DNA from: Haloarcula litorea
GTDB taxonomy: Archaea > Halobacteriota > Halobacteria > Halobacteriales > Haloarculaceae
Assembly: GCF_029338195.1 (NCBI RefSeq)
Contig: NZ_CP119779.1
Location: 1,116,001 to 1,180,000 of the forward strand
Reading direction: 5' to 3'
DNA: 64,000 nucleotides
In this document: positions 47,346-54,684 of the stretch, piece by piece
Numbering within the stretch: the stretch's first letter is position 1
Layout: each line of letters starts with the position of its first letter
Made by a program: the position numbers and the translations under genes
Notes under the pieces: model-generated
Told to the model about the DNA's origin: nothing
The model's database searches: none
What the model saw: the letters and a program-made list of their open reading frames with translations, nothing else

Positions 47346-47798
47346 TCACGCCTCCCTGGACCCGGCGAACGACTGGTCCCGGGCGACCACCGTCTCGGGG
47401 TCGAACCGGATCAGCCCGTAGCCGTCGCCGTCGACCGCCCGGAACCGCTCGTCCCAGGCCTCGCGGTCCGGGCCGAGGTACTCGGTCAGGAGCCGCCCGG
47501 CGCGCGCGGGGTCGTACGGCTCCAGCGACGCGGTCCCGCGCATCCCGACGTGTTCGACCCGCCCCGTCGCCGGGTCGAAGTCGACGACGCCCAGCGCCGA
47601 CCGCGGGAACTCGCGGACCCGGTCGGGGTACGACCGGTCGGCCTCCTGGGCGATGAGCCACACCTGCTCGTCTTCCCACAGGAACCACAGCGGCGACAGC
47701 CGCGGGCCGGCGTCCGAGGTCTGACCGAGGAAGCAAAACAGCGGCCGCGCGAGGAACTCGTCCAGCGACGGGTCGAGCGTGTTCTCGACGACGTGCAT
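47346..47798 (-). CDS. Pyridoxamine 5'-phosphate oxidase-like flavin-binding protein
   Basis: 150 residues of the split-barrel fold: FLARPLFCFLGQTSDAGPRL, PLWFLWEDEQVWLIAQ and the later VRGTA-like strand VGMRGTASLEPYDP. Members bind FMN or F420; the specific reaction is unknown. The ATG at 47798 gives the normal N terminus. The intergenic region upstream contains two ORB-like sites. Confidence 0.82.
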   Translation of the reverse strand: MHVVENTLDPSLDEFLARPLFCFLGQTSDAGPRLSPLWFLWEDEQVWLIAQEADRSYPDRVREFPRSALGVVDFDPATGRVEHVGMRGTASLEPYDPARAGRLLTEYLGPDREAWDERFRAVDGDGYGLIRFDPETVVARDQSFAGSREA

Positions 47799-47829
47799 AG
47801 CGGGCGGTCGATCGCCGGGAAGAAATAGG

Positions 47830-47850
47830 TTCCAGTCGAAACTGGGGGAG
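47830..47850 (+). promoter_or_regulatory. ORB-like site 1 (intergenic)
   Basis: TTCCAGTCGAAACTGGGGG on the plus strand is close to the archaeal origin recognition box (inverted TTCCAGT-GAAAC core followed by a run of Gs). About 4 kb left of oriC, between the FMN-binding gene and the PolD small subunit gene. Confidence 0.6.
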
Positions 47851-47869
47851 AGATGGCACGTAACCGGTA

Positions 47870-47891
47870 TTCCGCACTCGAAACAGAGGGG
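47870..47891 (+). promoter_or_regulatory. ORB-like site 2 (intergenic)
   Basis: CCGCACTCGAAACAGAGGGG on the plus strand, 40 nt from site 1 and in the same orientation. Confidence 0.55.
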
Positions 47892-47928
47892 CAAGCGGTA
47901 CGTACCGGGCGAGCAGTCGTGGTCCCGG

Positions 47929-49506
47929 CTACGTGAACTTCCGGACGGTCATGTCCAGCGTGTCGAGGTCGAGGATCGGCGCGTAGCCGGCGTCGGGGTC
48001 GATGTTGACCGACTTCTGGAACTCCGTCTGGGCCTGCCAGCAGCCCGAGTTCAGCGCCAGGACGTTGTGGTACTTCCCCCAGCCGAGCTTGTGGACGTGG
48101 CCCGTGTGGAACACGTCGGGGACCTCCTCCATCACGAGGTAGTCCCGGTCCTCCGGGGCCAGGCGGGTGTGGCCGCCGTACTGCGGGGCGACGTGGCGTT
48201 TCTTCAGGAGCTGGTACATCGCCTTGTGCGGCTCGTCGTAGCTCGCCTCCTCGTCCGGGAGCTCGGCGATGACCTCGTCCAGCGAGACGCCGTGGTACAT
48301 CAGGATGGTGACGCCCTCGACGGTCACCCGGGCGGGGTTCGAGTGGACCTGCGCGTCGTGGGCGGTCATGATGTCCCGGAGCTCCTCGTCGAAGCCGGGC
48401 TGGGGCTCGGCCAGCCTGACGGCGTCGTGGTTGCCCGGGATCATCCGGATCTCCATGTCGCCCGGGACCTCCTTGAGGAACTCGGAGAACGCCTCGTACT
48501 GCTCGTAGATGTCGACGATGTCCAGCTCCTCGTCCTGGTCCGGGTAGACGCCGACGCCCTCGACCATGTCGCCGGCGACGAGGAGGTACTCGACGGCCTC
48601 GGCCTCGGGCGTGTGGAGCCAGTCGGCGAAGCGGTGCCAGGCCGCCTCCATGAACTCCTGGCTGCCGACGTGGACGTCCGAGATGAGCGCGGCCTGGACG
48701 TGGCGGTCGGCCGTCGACGGCGAGTGGGTCCGGGGGACGTCCGGGAAGTACAGCGAGTCGACGAACAGGATGCCGCCGTCGTCGGCCAGGGTCCCGTCGA
48801 CGGCGATCACCTCGTCCAGCAGGAGCAGCTGGACGAGGTCCGCGATGGGGCGGTCCTTCATCACCAGACAGGGGAAGGTCCCGTTGGTGTCCTCCAGTTC
48901 GACGAGCCAGTGGCCGCCGGCCGTCGACCGGATGTCCGAGACCATCCCGATCAGCGCCGCCTCGCTGCCGCCGCCCATCGCCTCGATGGCGTCGGTCGGC
49001 CGGTGGTTCACCCGTCCCCGCAGGGTCTTCGAGAGCTTCTCGTAGCGGTCCCGGAACACGGAGACGAAGTCGCTGTACTCCCCGGTCCCCGTCGAGTGGC
49101 CGGTCATGTCGTTGGCCACCTCGATGGCCCGCTTCGAGGGATCGGTGTCGCGAGACCCCCCTGTTTCGACTGGAACGCCCCCGTCCACGTCCCCCGAGTT
49201 GTGGTCGCTCGTTCCAGGTGAAACAGAGGGGTCTCGGTCCGCGTCCGGCTCCGGGCCAGCGGCAGTCGCCGTCCGGCCGTTCCCGGCCGTCGACCCGGCT
49301 CCGGCACGGGGTTCGCCGTCGTCCAGGGCCGAGTCGACGTGGTCGGCGGTGAGCTTCAGCGCCGACTCGGGCATCGTTTCCAGTGCGCGCTCCAGCGCCG
49401 CCGCCGGGTCCGGCGCGTCGGCCAGCCGAGTCACCGCGGCACGTTCGGCGTTGTAGCCGCGGCTGGCGAGTTCGCGGACGATACGAGCCGGCGTCTCCAG
49501 CGGCAC
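47929..49506 (-). CDS. polB: Family D DNA polymerase, small (exonuclease) subunit DP1
   Basis: 525 residues. The C-terminal calcineurin-like domain carries ALISDVHVGSQEF, LVAGDMVEGVGVYP, MIPGNHDAVRL, MYHGVSLDE and FHTGHVHKLGW, the metal motifs of the proofreading nuclease. An OB-fold region precedes it (near SDIRSTAGGHWLVELED). The N-terminal helical domain (residues 1-62) and the core are joined by a Gly/Asp/Ser-rich linker (63-125), which contains two ORB-like sites. GTG at 49506 is chosen because CTATCCTTTTGC (49529-49540) is a good leaderless promoter position. Confidence 0.95.
   Translation of the reverse strand: MPLETPARIVRELASRGYNAERAAVTRLADAPDPAAALERALETMPESALKLTADHVDSALDDGEPRAGAGSTAGNGRTATAAGPEPDADRDPSVSPGTSDHNSGDVDGGVPVETGGSRDTDPSKRAIEVANDMTGHSTGTGEYSDFVSVFRDRYEKLSKTLRGRVNHRPTDAIEAMGGGSEAALIGMVSDIRSTAGGHWLVELEDTNGTFPCLVMKDRPIADLVQLLLLDEVIAVDGTLADDGGILFVDSLYFPDVPRTHSPSTADRHVQAALISDVHVGSQEFMEAAWHRFADWLHTPEAEAVEYLLVAGDMVEGVGVYPDQDEELDIVDIYEQYEAFSEFLKEVPGDMEIRMIPGNHDAVRLAEPQPGFDEELRDIMTAHDAQVHSNPARVTVEGVTILMYHGVSLDEVIAELPDEEASYDEPHKAMYQLLKKRHVAPQYGGHTRLAPEDRDYLVMEEVPDVFHTGHVHKLGWGKYHNVLALNSGCWQAQTEFQKSVNIDPDAGYAPILDLDTLDMTVRKFT
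49155..49176 (-). promoter_or_regulatory. ORB-like site 3 inside the PolD small subunit gene
   Basis: GTTCCAGTCGAAACAGGGGG on the minus strand. In the gene it is read as VPVETGG, residues 111-117, in the linker. Confidence 0.6.
49211..49232 (+). promoter_or_regulatory. ORB-like site 4 inside the PolD small subunit gene
   Basis: GTTCCAGGTGAAACAGAGGG on the plus strand, 34 nt from site 3 and inverted relative to it. In the gene it is read as DPSVSPGT, residues 92-99. Confidence 0.6.
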
Positions 49507-49528
49507 GTTCGATACTCCGCCCCGGCGG

Positions 49529-49540
49529 GCAAAAGGATAG
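49529..49540 (-). promoter_or_regulatory. Promoter of the PolD small subunit gene
   Basis: CTATCCTTTTGC on the minus strand, 24-34 nt before the GTG start. Confidence 0.5.
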
Positions 49541-49613
49541 CGAACCCGGGCGCTCGCCACGGGGAGCCGACAGCACAACGTTGATTGGCCGGCTCCGACT
49601 AATCGGGGTAGGA

Positions 49614-50297
49614 ATGTCGGGCGACGATCGCGAGCCGGGCCGCGACGACGACGGGCCGGGTCTCCTCGTGTACGTGACGGACGTGGTGGGCAGTGCCGGT
49701 GCGGTTGTGCTCGTCGGGCTCCTGCTGTTCTCGGTCAGCGGCGTCTGGCCCCCGCTGGTCGCCATCGAGAGCCCGAGTATGGACCCGCACATCGAGAAGG
49801 GCGACCTCGTGTTCGTGATGGAAGAGGAGCGGTTCCCCGGCCGGAACGCGACCCACGGCGTCGTCACCGCCCATCGGGGCGGGCAGTACGTGCGGTTCAG
49901 CCAGCCCGGGGACGTGATCGTCTACGCCCCCGACGGGATGCGACAGCGGACACCGATCATCCACCGCGCGATGTTCTACGTCGAGGACGGCGAGAACTGG
50001 GTCGACCGCGCGAACCCCGAGTACCTGGGCGCGGCCGAGAGCTGTGAGGCGGTCCGGACGTGTCCGGCTCCCCACGCCGGCTTCATCACCAAGGGGGACA
50101 ACAACGGGAACTACGATCAGGTCGGTTCTAACCCGATCAGCGGGGTCGTCCGCCCCGCCTGGGTCGTCGGCACCGCCGAGTGGCGCGTCCCCGTCCTCGG
50201 TCAGATCCGCCTCGGGTGGAACCGAGCCGCCGCTGAACCGACCGGACAGTCGACCGAGAGTGTGAACTCGACGGGCGAAAACGCGACCGCGCCCTAG
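49614..50297 (+). CDS. sec11b: Signal peptidase I, archaeal Sec11 type
   Basis: 227 residues. One N-terminal membrane helix (about 27-48) is followed by an extracellular catalytic domain. Ser55 in AIESPSMDPHI is the nucleophile, His117 in TPIIHRAMFYV replaces the bacterial lysine, and aspartates occur in ITKGDNNGNYDQ. This is the Ser-His(-Asp) arrangement of archaeal/eukaryotic enzymes. It removes signal peptides of Sec substrates. It shares CTAG with the convergent orc1 gene. Confidence 0.93.
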   Translation: MSGDDREPGRDDDGPGLLVYVTDVVGSAGAVVLVGLLLFSVSGVWPPLVAIESPSMDPHIEKGDLVFVMEEERFPGRNATHGVVTAHRGGQYVRFSQPGDVIVYAPDGMRQRTPIIHRAMFYVEDGENWVDRANPEYLGAAESCEAVRTCPAPHAGFITKGDNNGNYDQVGSNPISGVVRPAWVVGTAEWRVPVLGQIRLGWNRAAAEPTGQSTESVNSTGENATAP

Positions 50298-51841
50298 TTG
50301 TCGAAGCGGGCCTGGACGAACGGCTGGACATCGTCGATGTCGCCGAGTCTGGAGTCCGACAGCAGGACTGCCTCGGTCTCCTCGGTCGGGACCGACAGCG
50401 AGATCTCCTTGGTCCGGCCGTACCGGCCCTTCGAGACGACGACGGCGTTGACGATGCCCAGCATATCCAGCTCCGAGATCAGGTCGGTGACCCGGCGCTG
50501 GGTCAACACGTCGGCGTCGATCTCCTCACAGAGGTTCTTGTAGATGTTGTACACCTCGCCGGTGTTGATGTTGCGCACGCCGTTTTTCTCCAGGAGGATG
50601 ATCGCGAACAGGACGATCTTCGACTGTGTGGGGAGGGTGCGGACCACCTCGACCACCCGATCGAGCTCGATCTTCTCCTGGGCCTGCCGGACGTGGTCCT
50701 CCTGGACCTGTTCTGTCTGGTCGCGCTCGGCGAGTTCGCCGGCGGTCCGGAGGAGGTCAAGCGCCCGGCGCGCGTCCCCGTGTTCCTGTGCGGCGAAGGC
50801 CGCACACAGCGGGATGACGTCCTCGGAGAGGGCCTCCCCCTTGAACGCCACGTCCGAGCGGGCCTGCAGGATGTCCCGGAGCTGGTTCGCGTCGTAGGGC
50901 GGGAAGACGATCTCCTCCTCGCCGAGGCTGGACTTGACCCGGGGATCGAGGAAGTCGGTGAACTTCAGGTCGTTGGAGATCCCCATAATCGACACCCGGG
51001 AGTTCTCCAGCTCGGAGTTCATCCGCGAGAGGTTGTACAGCGTGTCGTCACCCGACTTCTCGACGAGCTTGTCGATCTCGTCGAGCATGATGACGACGAC
51101 GCGCTCGTGGTAGTCGACGGCGTCGAAGAAGGAGGAGTACACCCGGTCGGTCGGCCACCCGGTCATCGGAACCTCCTCGAAGTCGGCCTTGTCCGCCTCC
51201 AGCGAGTCGATCTCGTCCTCGACGGCCGCGATCGAGTCGAACTCCGCGTCGTCGAGCGCGCTCGCGTCCTCGCGTGCGCGGGAGAGCAGGTCCTCGAGTT
51301 CGGCGACGCGCTCGTCGATGACCTCGGCGTTCTTGTCGATGAACTTGTTCGCGAGCTGCGCGAGGACGCGGTACTGGGTGTCGGTCACCTCGCAGTTGAT
51401 GTACTCGACCTCGCAGGGGACCTCGTACTTCTGGGAGGTCGTCTCCAGTTCCTCGCTGACGAACTTCGCGCTGGCCGTCTTCCCCGTCCCGGTCTTCCCG
51501 TAGATGAGGATGTTCGAGGGGGTGTCCCCGCGGAGGGCGGTGACGAGGATGGTGGCCATATTGTTGATCTGCTCCTCGCGGTGGGGGAGCTTGCGTGGCG
51601 TGTAGGAGGGTCGGAGCACCTCCTTGTTCTCGAAGATCGGCTCCCCTTCGAGGAGGTCGTCGAACAGCCCCCGAGAGGCCTCGTCGGACTCCCCGCTGTC
51701 GCCGGTGTCCAGGTTGTCGAGGACGACGTCGTCGAGCCCCGGCGAGGTATCCGAGTCGACACGCCCGTCGGTCGAGAGGTCGTAGCTCTCGCTCTCTCGC
51801 GCGTCTCTCCCGCCGCCGTCGTCGTCGCTTGGGTCTGTCAT
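50294..51841 (-). CDS. orc1: Orc1/Cdc6 replication initiator
   Basis: 515 residues. Walker A is ILIYGKTGTGKTASAK (residues 111-126), Walker B is VVIMLDEIDKLVEKSG, sensor 1 is IMGISNDLKF, and a C-terminal winged helix is seen in LTQRRVTDLISELDMLGIV. Two features are notable: an acidic N-terminal extension of about 70 residues and a predicted coiled-coil insert (VAELEDLLSRAREDASALD onward) between Walker A and B. The gene lies next to oriC and an ORB sits 13-34 nt before its ATG, so autoregulation is likely. The ATG at 51841 is the first of the well-conserved frame. Confidence 0.96.
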   Translation of the reverse strand: MTDPSDDDGGGRDARESESYDLSTDGRVDSDTSPGLDDVVLDNLDTGDSGESDEASRGLFDDLLEGEPIFENKEVLRPSYTPRKLPHREEQINNMATILVTALRGDTPSNILIYGKTGTGKTASAKFVSEELETTSQKYEVPCEVEYINCEVTDTQYRVLAQLANKFIDKNAEVIDERVAELEDLLSRAREDASALDDAEFDSIAAVEDEIDSLEADKADFEEVPMTGWPTDRVYSSFFDAVDYHERVVVIMLDEIDKLVEKSGDDTLYNLSRMNSELENSRVSIMGISNDLKFTDFLDPRVKSSLGEEEIVFPPYDANQLRDILQARSDVAFKGEALSEDVIPLCAAFAAQEHGDARRALDLLRTAGELAERDQTEQVQEDHVRQAQEKIELDRVVEVVRTLPTQSKIVLFAIILLEKNGVRNINTGEVYNIYKNLCEEIDADVLTQRRVTDLISELDMLGIVNAVVVSKGRYGRTKEISLSVPTEETEAVLLSDSRLGDIDDVQPFVQARFDN

Positions 51842-51853
51842 GTTCGGATGGCA

Positions 51854-51875
51854 ACCCCCCCGTTTCGAGTGGAGC
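51854..51875 (-). promoter_or_regulatory. ORB in the orc1 leader
   Basis: GCTCCACTCGAAACGGGGGG on the minus strand, 13-34 nt before the orc1 ATG. There is no AT-rich TATA box at this distance; one may lie at 51985-52000, placing this ORB within a leader. Confidence 0.7.
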
Positions 51876-52256
51876 GAAGCGAACGCACCGGAAGAGCGGG
51901 CCCGAGCACTGCGTTCGTGCCGTCGCTGACGGGCAACGACGCTCACCGGTGCGTCCAGTTGAACCACATGAACCCGTGGGTGATTCGATATTAAGTATTT
52001 CGGTCGTCCAGCGACGCGTCGACCCGAACCGGAGGTGGGGAGCCCGTCACACCCGTCCGGTCACACCGCCGGGGAGTCGCGCCGAGTCGGACACGGCGGG
52101 GGAGTGGTGCGTGACGAGTGGGGAGTGTCCCGTTCGACGGGAACTGGGGGTGGGTTCGTCGAGAGGTGGGGACGAGCGAGCGGGGTGGAGCGGGATCGTC
52201 GCCGCGACGATACGGTTCGAGGGGCGAGTCTGACCCCCGGACCGGGTGGACCCCCC

Positions 52257-52279
52257 ACCCCCTTCGTTTCGGGTGGAAC
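52257..52279 (-). promoter_or_regulatory. ORB left of the unwinding zone
   Basis: GTTCCACCCGAAACGAAGGG followed by more Gs on the minus strand. It sits in a larger dyad: GACCCCCCACCC (52249-52260) and GGGTGGGCGGGGGGTC (52289-52304). Its G run points away from the AT-rich zone. Confidence 0.75.
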
Positions 52280-52323
52280 GACACAAGAGGGTGGGCGGGG
52301 GGTCGACAGCGATGCGGTGTCGC

Positions 52324-52450
52324 GTCTAGTAGCGGAATCTTTATTACCCGATACGTTAAACCAAAGCCGCACTAGATAAAACCAATATTTTGTGGTGTGT
52401 ACTGTACGCTAGTCTAGCGAGAGGACAGCTCTAGACGGACTACACTCTAG
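52324..52450. promoter_or_regulatory. AT-rich, CTAG-rich DNA unwinding zone
   Basis: The stretch includes TTTATTACCCGATACG and AAAACCAATATTTTGTGG and is the longest AT-rich part of the origin. It carries six CTAG tetranucleotides (52326, 52372, 52409, 52414, 52431, 52447), a word that is rare elsewhere in the window. It lies between two ORBs in inverted orientation. Confidence 0.75.
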
Positions 52451-52527
52451 TTTCGCTCGCGCTATCCGGTCGGTCCGGACACCGCTCGACGGGGGATCCA
52501 CGCCCCTCGACTCCCGTGGGTGGTCCG

Positions 52528-52550
52528 ACTCCAGTTGAAACGAAGGGGTG
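52528..52550 (+). promoter_or_regulatory. ORB right of the unwinding zone
   Basis: ACTCCAGTTGAAACGAAGGG followed by GTGG on the plus strand, nearly the textbook ORB. It is inverted relative to the left ORB. Confidence 0.8.
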
Positions 52551-52705
52551 GGGGGCATCCCGTCCGTCCGCGACCCAACGAGATGATCCCCAACCGGAGA
52601 GGGGTCACGCCTCATCCACCGACGGGGACGACCCCTCCCTCGCGGGCCGGAACGGGGGCCGATGTTCCACGCCCCGGCTCCCCAGTCTCCGTCAGGTAGC
52701 GACAC

Positions 52706-52727
52706 GGCCCCGGTTTCGACTCGACGC
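52706..52727 (-). promoter_or_regulatory. Weaker ORB-like site
   Basis: GTCGAGTCGAAACCGGGGCC on the minus strand keeps the GAAAC core and four Gs but departs from the consensus at the left arm. Confidence 0.45.
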
Positions 52728-52804
52728 GAATCGGTCCGACCGGCCCCACGCTCGCCGGCTCGCGGCTCGTCGCCACTTCCTCTCACGACAGAAACATAAT
52801 GAAA

Positions 52805-52889
52805 AAGATAGGTGTCTGACGTACGCTTAAGTGAATTCGCCTATCTTCTACGGGCAGAAGCCGCCACACCGGAAATCGGCGGCTGGAGG
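52805..52889 (+). promoter_or_regulatory. Promoter/leader region of oapABC with hairpin and ribosome binding site
   Basis: Inverted repeat AAGATAGG (52805-52812) / CCTATCTT (52840-52847) lies in AT-rich DNA. A perfect 7-bp hairpin AGCCGCC/GGCGGCT with a 12-nt loop (52859-52884) is followed immediately by GGAGG (52885-52889), 5 nt before the oapA ATG. A leader with a strong ribosome binding site is unusual beside the leaderless genes of this window. Confidence 0.6.
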
Positions 52890-52894
52890 ATAGG

Positions 52895-53536
52895 ATGGGA
52901 CTGCTCACAAACCTCAAAGATAGCATTTCGCGGGCAGCATCGACGCTGTTCTCCGAGGACGATCCCAAGCGGATCGGCATCTACGGGCCGCCCAACGCGG
53001 GCAAGACGACGCTGGCGAACCGTATCGCGCGTGACTGGACGGGCGACGCCGTCGGCCCGGAGAGTCACGTGCCCCACGAGACGCGCCGCGCACGTCGGAA
53101 GGAGAACGTCGAGATCGAACGCGACGGGAAGACCGTTACCATCGACATCGTCGACACTCCCGGGGTGACGACGAAGGTCGACTACACCGAGTTCCTCGAC
53201 CACGACATGGAGAAAGACGACGCCGTTCGGCGGTCGCGCGAGGCCACCGAGGGGGTCGCGGAGGCGATGCACTGGCTCCGCGAGGACGTCGACGGCGTCA
53301 TCTACGTCCTGGACTCGGCGAACGACCCGTTCACCCAGGTCAACACGATGCTCATCGGCATCATCGAGAGTCAGGACCTCCCGGTGTTGATCCTCGCCAA
53401 CAAGATCGACCTGGAGGACTCGTCGGTCCAGCGCATCCGCAACGCCTTCCCACAGCACGAGACCATCCCGCTCTCCGCGCTCGAGGGCGACAACATGGAC
53501 GAGGTCTACGACAAGATCGCGGAGTACTTCGGGTGA
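52895..53536 (+). CDS. oapA: Origin-associated Era-like GTPase OapA
   Basis: 213 residues. P-loop IGIYGPPNAGKTTLANRI, G3 DIVDTPGVTTKVDY and G4 ILANKIDLEDS are complete, so GTP binding is very likely. The gene stands next to oriC in many haloarchaea and is named origin-associated protein A; its mechanism is not settled. It heads oapA-oapB-oapC (3 nt to oapB). The ATG at 52895 has a good ribosome binding site. Confidence 0.92.
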   Translation: MGLLTNLKDSISRAASTLFSEDDPKRIGIYGPPNAGKTTLANRIARDWTGDAVGPESHVPHETRRARRKENVEIERDGKTVTIDIVDTPGVTTKVDYTEFLDHDMEKDDAVRRSREATEGVAEAMHWLREDVDGVIYVLDSANDPFTQVNTMLIGIIESQDLPVLILANKIDLEDSSVQRIRNAFPQHETIPLSALEGDNMDEVYDKIAEYFG

Positions 53537-53539
53537 ACC

Positions 53540-53923
53540 ATGGCTGAAGTCAAAGGACCAGACGACGGCGTCCAGATCGACCTCATCAGCGGTGCCCGGA
53601 TGGACGGGATGACCTCGATGGAGAAGATCCGGATGATCCTCGACGGGGTCCGGGACGGCGACATCGTCATCCTCGAGGAGGGCCTCTCGCCGGACGAGGA
53701 GTCGAAGCTCATCGAGGTGACGATGACCGAGATCAGCCCCGACGAGTTCAACGGCATCGAGATCGAGACCTACCCGCGGTCCGAGACCTCGGACACGAGC
53801 ATCCTCGACCGCATTATGGGCACGGAGTCGACCAAGAAGCTCACCGTGATCGGGCCGGCGAACCAGATCGAGACCCTCCACAAGGACGAGAACCTCATCA
53901 GCGCCCTCGTCTCCCGGAAATAA
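53540..53923 (+). CDS. oapB: Origin-associated protein OapB (DUF2073)
   Basis: 127 residues. GVQIDLISGARMDGMTSMEK, then IRMILDGVRDGDIVILEEGL, is characteristic of DUF2073, an archaeal family. The conserved order with oapA and oapC at the origin suggests a replication or RNA-related role, which is inference. It overlaps oapC as TAATG. Confidence 0.9.
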   Translation: MAEVKGPDDGVQIDLISGARMDGMTSMEKIRMILDGVRDGDIVILEEGLSPDEESKLIEVTMTEISPDEFNGIEIETYPRSETSDTSILDRIMGTESTKKLTVIGPANQIETLHKDENLISALVSRK

Positions 53924-54609
53924 TGCCCCACCAGTGTACGAACTGCGGTCGCGCGTTCGACGACGGGTCCAAGGAGATGCTGTCGGGCTGCCCGGACTGT
54001 GGCGGCAACAAGTTCCAGTTCCAGCCCGACGGCGTCGACGAGACGCCGGACCCGGACGCGGAACCGCCCGAGCCACCGGAGCCACCGGGTGGCGACAGCA
54101 CCGTCGCCCGGACCGTCGGCAAGACGGCCGCGACGGTCCGTGACATCGTCGGCGGCGGCGACGACCCGACGGCCGGCGTCGACGCCGATCCCGGCCAGGC
54201 CGGCGAGACCGCGACAGCCGAGGGAGTCGAGGCAGGCACGGCCGACACCGAGGACGCCGCACAGGCCAGCGCTCGCGGTGAGATGGTCGGGCCGGAGGAA
54301 CTCCCCACCGACGTGTCGACGGACGCGGACCACAGCTTCCAGCCGGTCGAGTCGACCGACGTGGACGAGGCCCCCGACGCCCCCGACGCCGACACGCCCG
54401 ACGGGGCGGACGGGACCGCCGAGGCCGACCGCCCCGACCTCCAGGAACTCCGCGAGGAGCTCAACGACCAGTTCGAGTCGATCAAGGTGGTCGAACCGGG
54501 CCAGTACGAACTGAACCTGATGGAGCTGTACGACCGCGAGGAGTACATCGTCGCGCTGGAGGAGGACGGCCGCTACTCCATCCAGGTGCCCGAGACCATC
54601 CGGGAGTAG
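53923..54609 (+). CDS. oapC: Origin-associated zinc-ribbon protein OapC
   Basis: 228 residues. MPHQCTNCGRAFDDGSKEML and SGCPDCGGNKFQFQP form a zinc ribbon with two CxxC pairs. A long acidic, Pro/Asp/Glu-rich disordered region (about residues 45-165) leads to a C-terminal alpha/beta part (QELREELNDQFESIKVVEPG ... LMELYDREEYIVALEEDG). It is the third gene of oapABC. Confidence 0.88.
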   Translation: MPHQCTNCGRAFDDGSKEMLSGCPDCGGNKFQFQPDGVDETPDPDAEPPEPPEPPGGDSTVARTVGKTAATVRDIVGGGDDPTAGVDADPGQAGETATAEGVEAGTADTEDAAQASARGEMVGPEELPTDVSTDADHSFQPVESTDVDEAPDAPDADTPDGADGTAEADRPDLQELREELNDQFESIKVVEPGQYELNLMELYDREEYIVALEEDGRYSIQVPETIRE

Positions 54610-54648
54610 CGCCCGCCCGTTCCCGCTCCGAGAGAAGCCGGCACAACC

Positions 54649-54658
54649 GTTATATAAC
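54649..54658 (+). promoter_or_regulatory. TATA box of the 43-aa gene
   Basis: GTTATATAAC ends 26 nt before the ATG at 54685. It is one of the best TATA boxes in the window. Confidence 0.65.
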
Positions 54659-54684
54659 ACGCCGTAGATGATTCGCGTAGAACG

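Larger units (their letters stand above)
51842..52894. other. Chromosomal replication origin (oriC)
   Basis: This 1053-nt stretch has no gene and lies between orc1 and oapA. It contains ORBs at 51854-51875, 52257-52279, 52528-52550 and a weaker one at 52706-52727; an AT-rich, CTAG-rich zone (52324-52450) between two inverted ORBs; G/C-run-rich flanks; and, at the right end, a second AT-rich zone with the oapA promoter and leader. An AT-rich element before orc1 (51985-52000) may be its promoter. Orc1/Cdc6, inverted ORBs flanking an unwinding zone and neighbouring oap genes together define haloarchaeal oriC. Confidence 0.9.

Noticed and set aside
52132-52152. GTTCGACGGGAACTGGGGGTG as an additional ORB
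   Set aside because: The central GAAAC is GGGAAC and the left arm does not fit; too weak.
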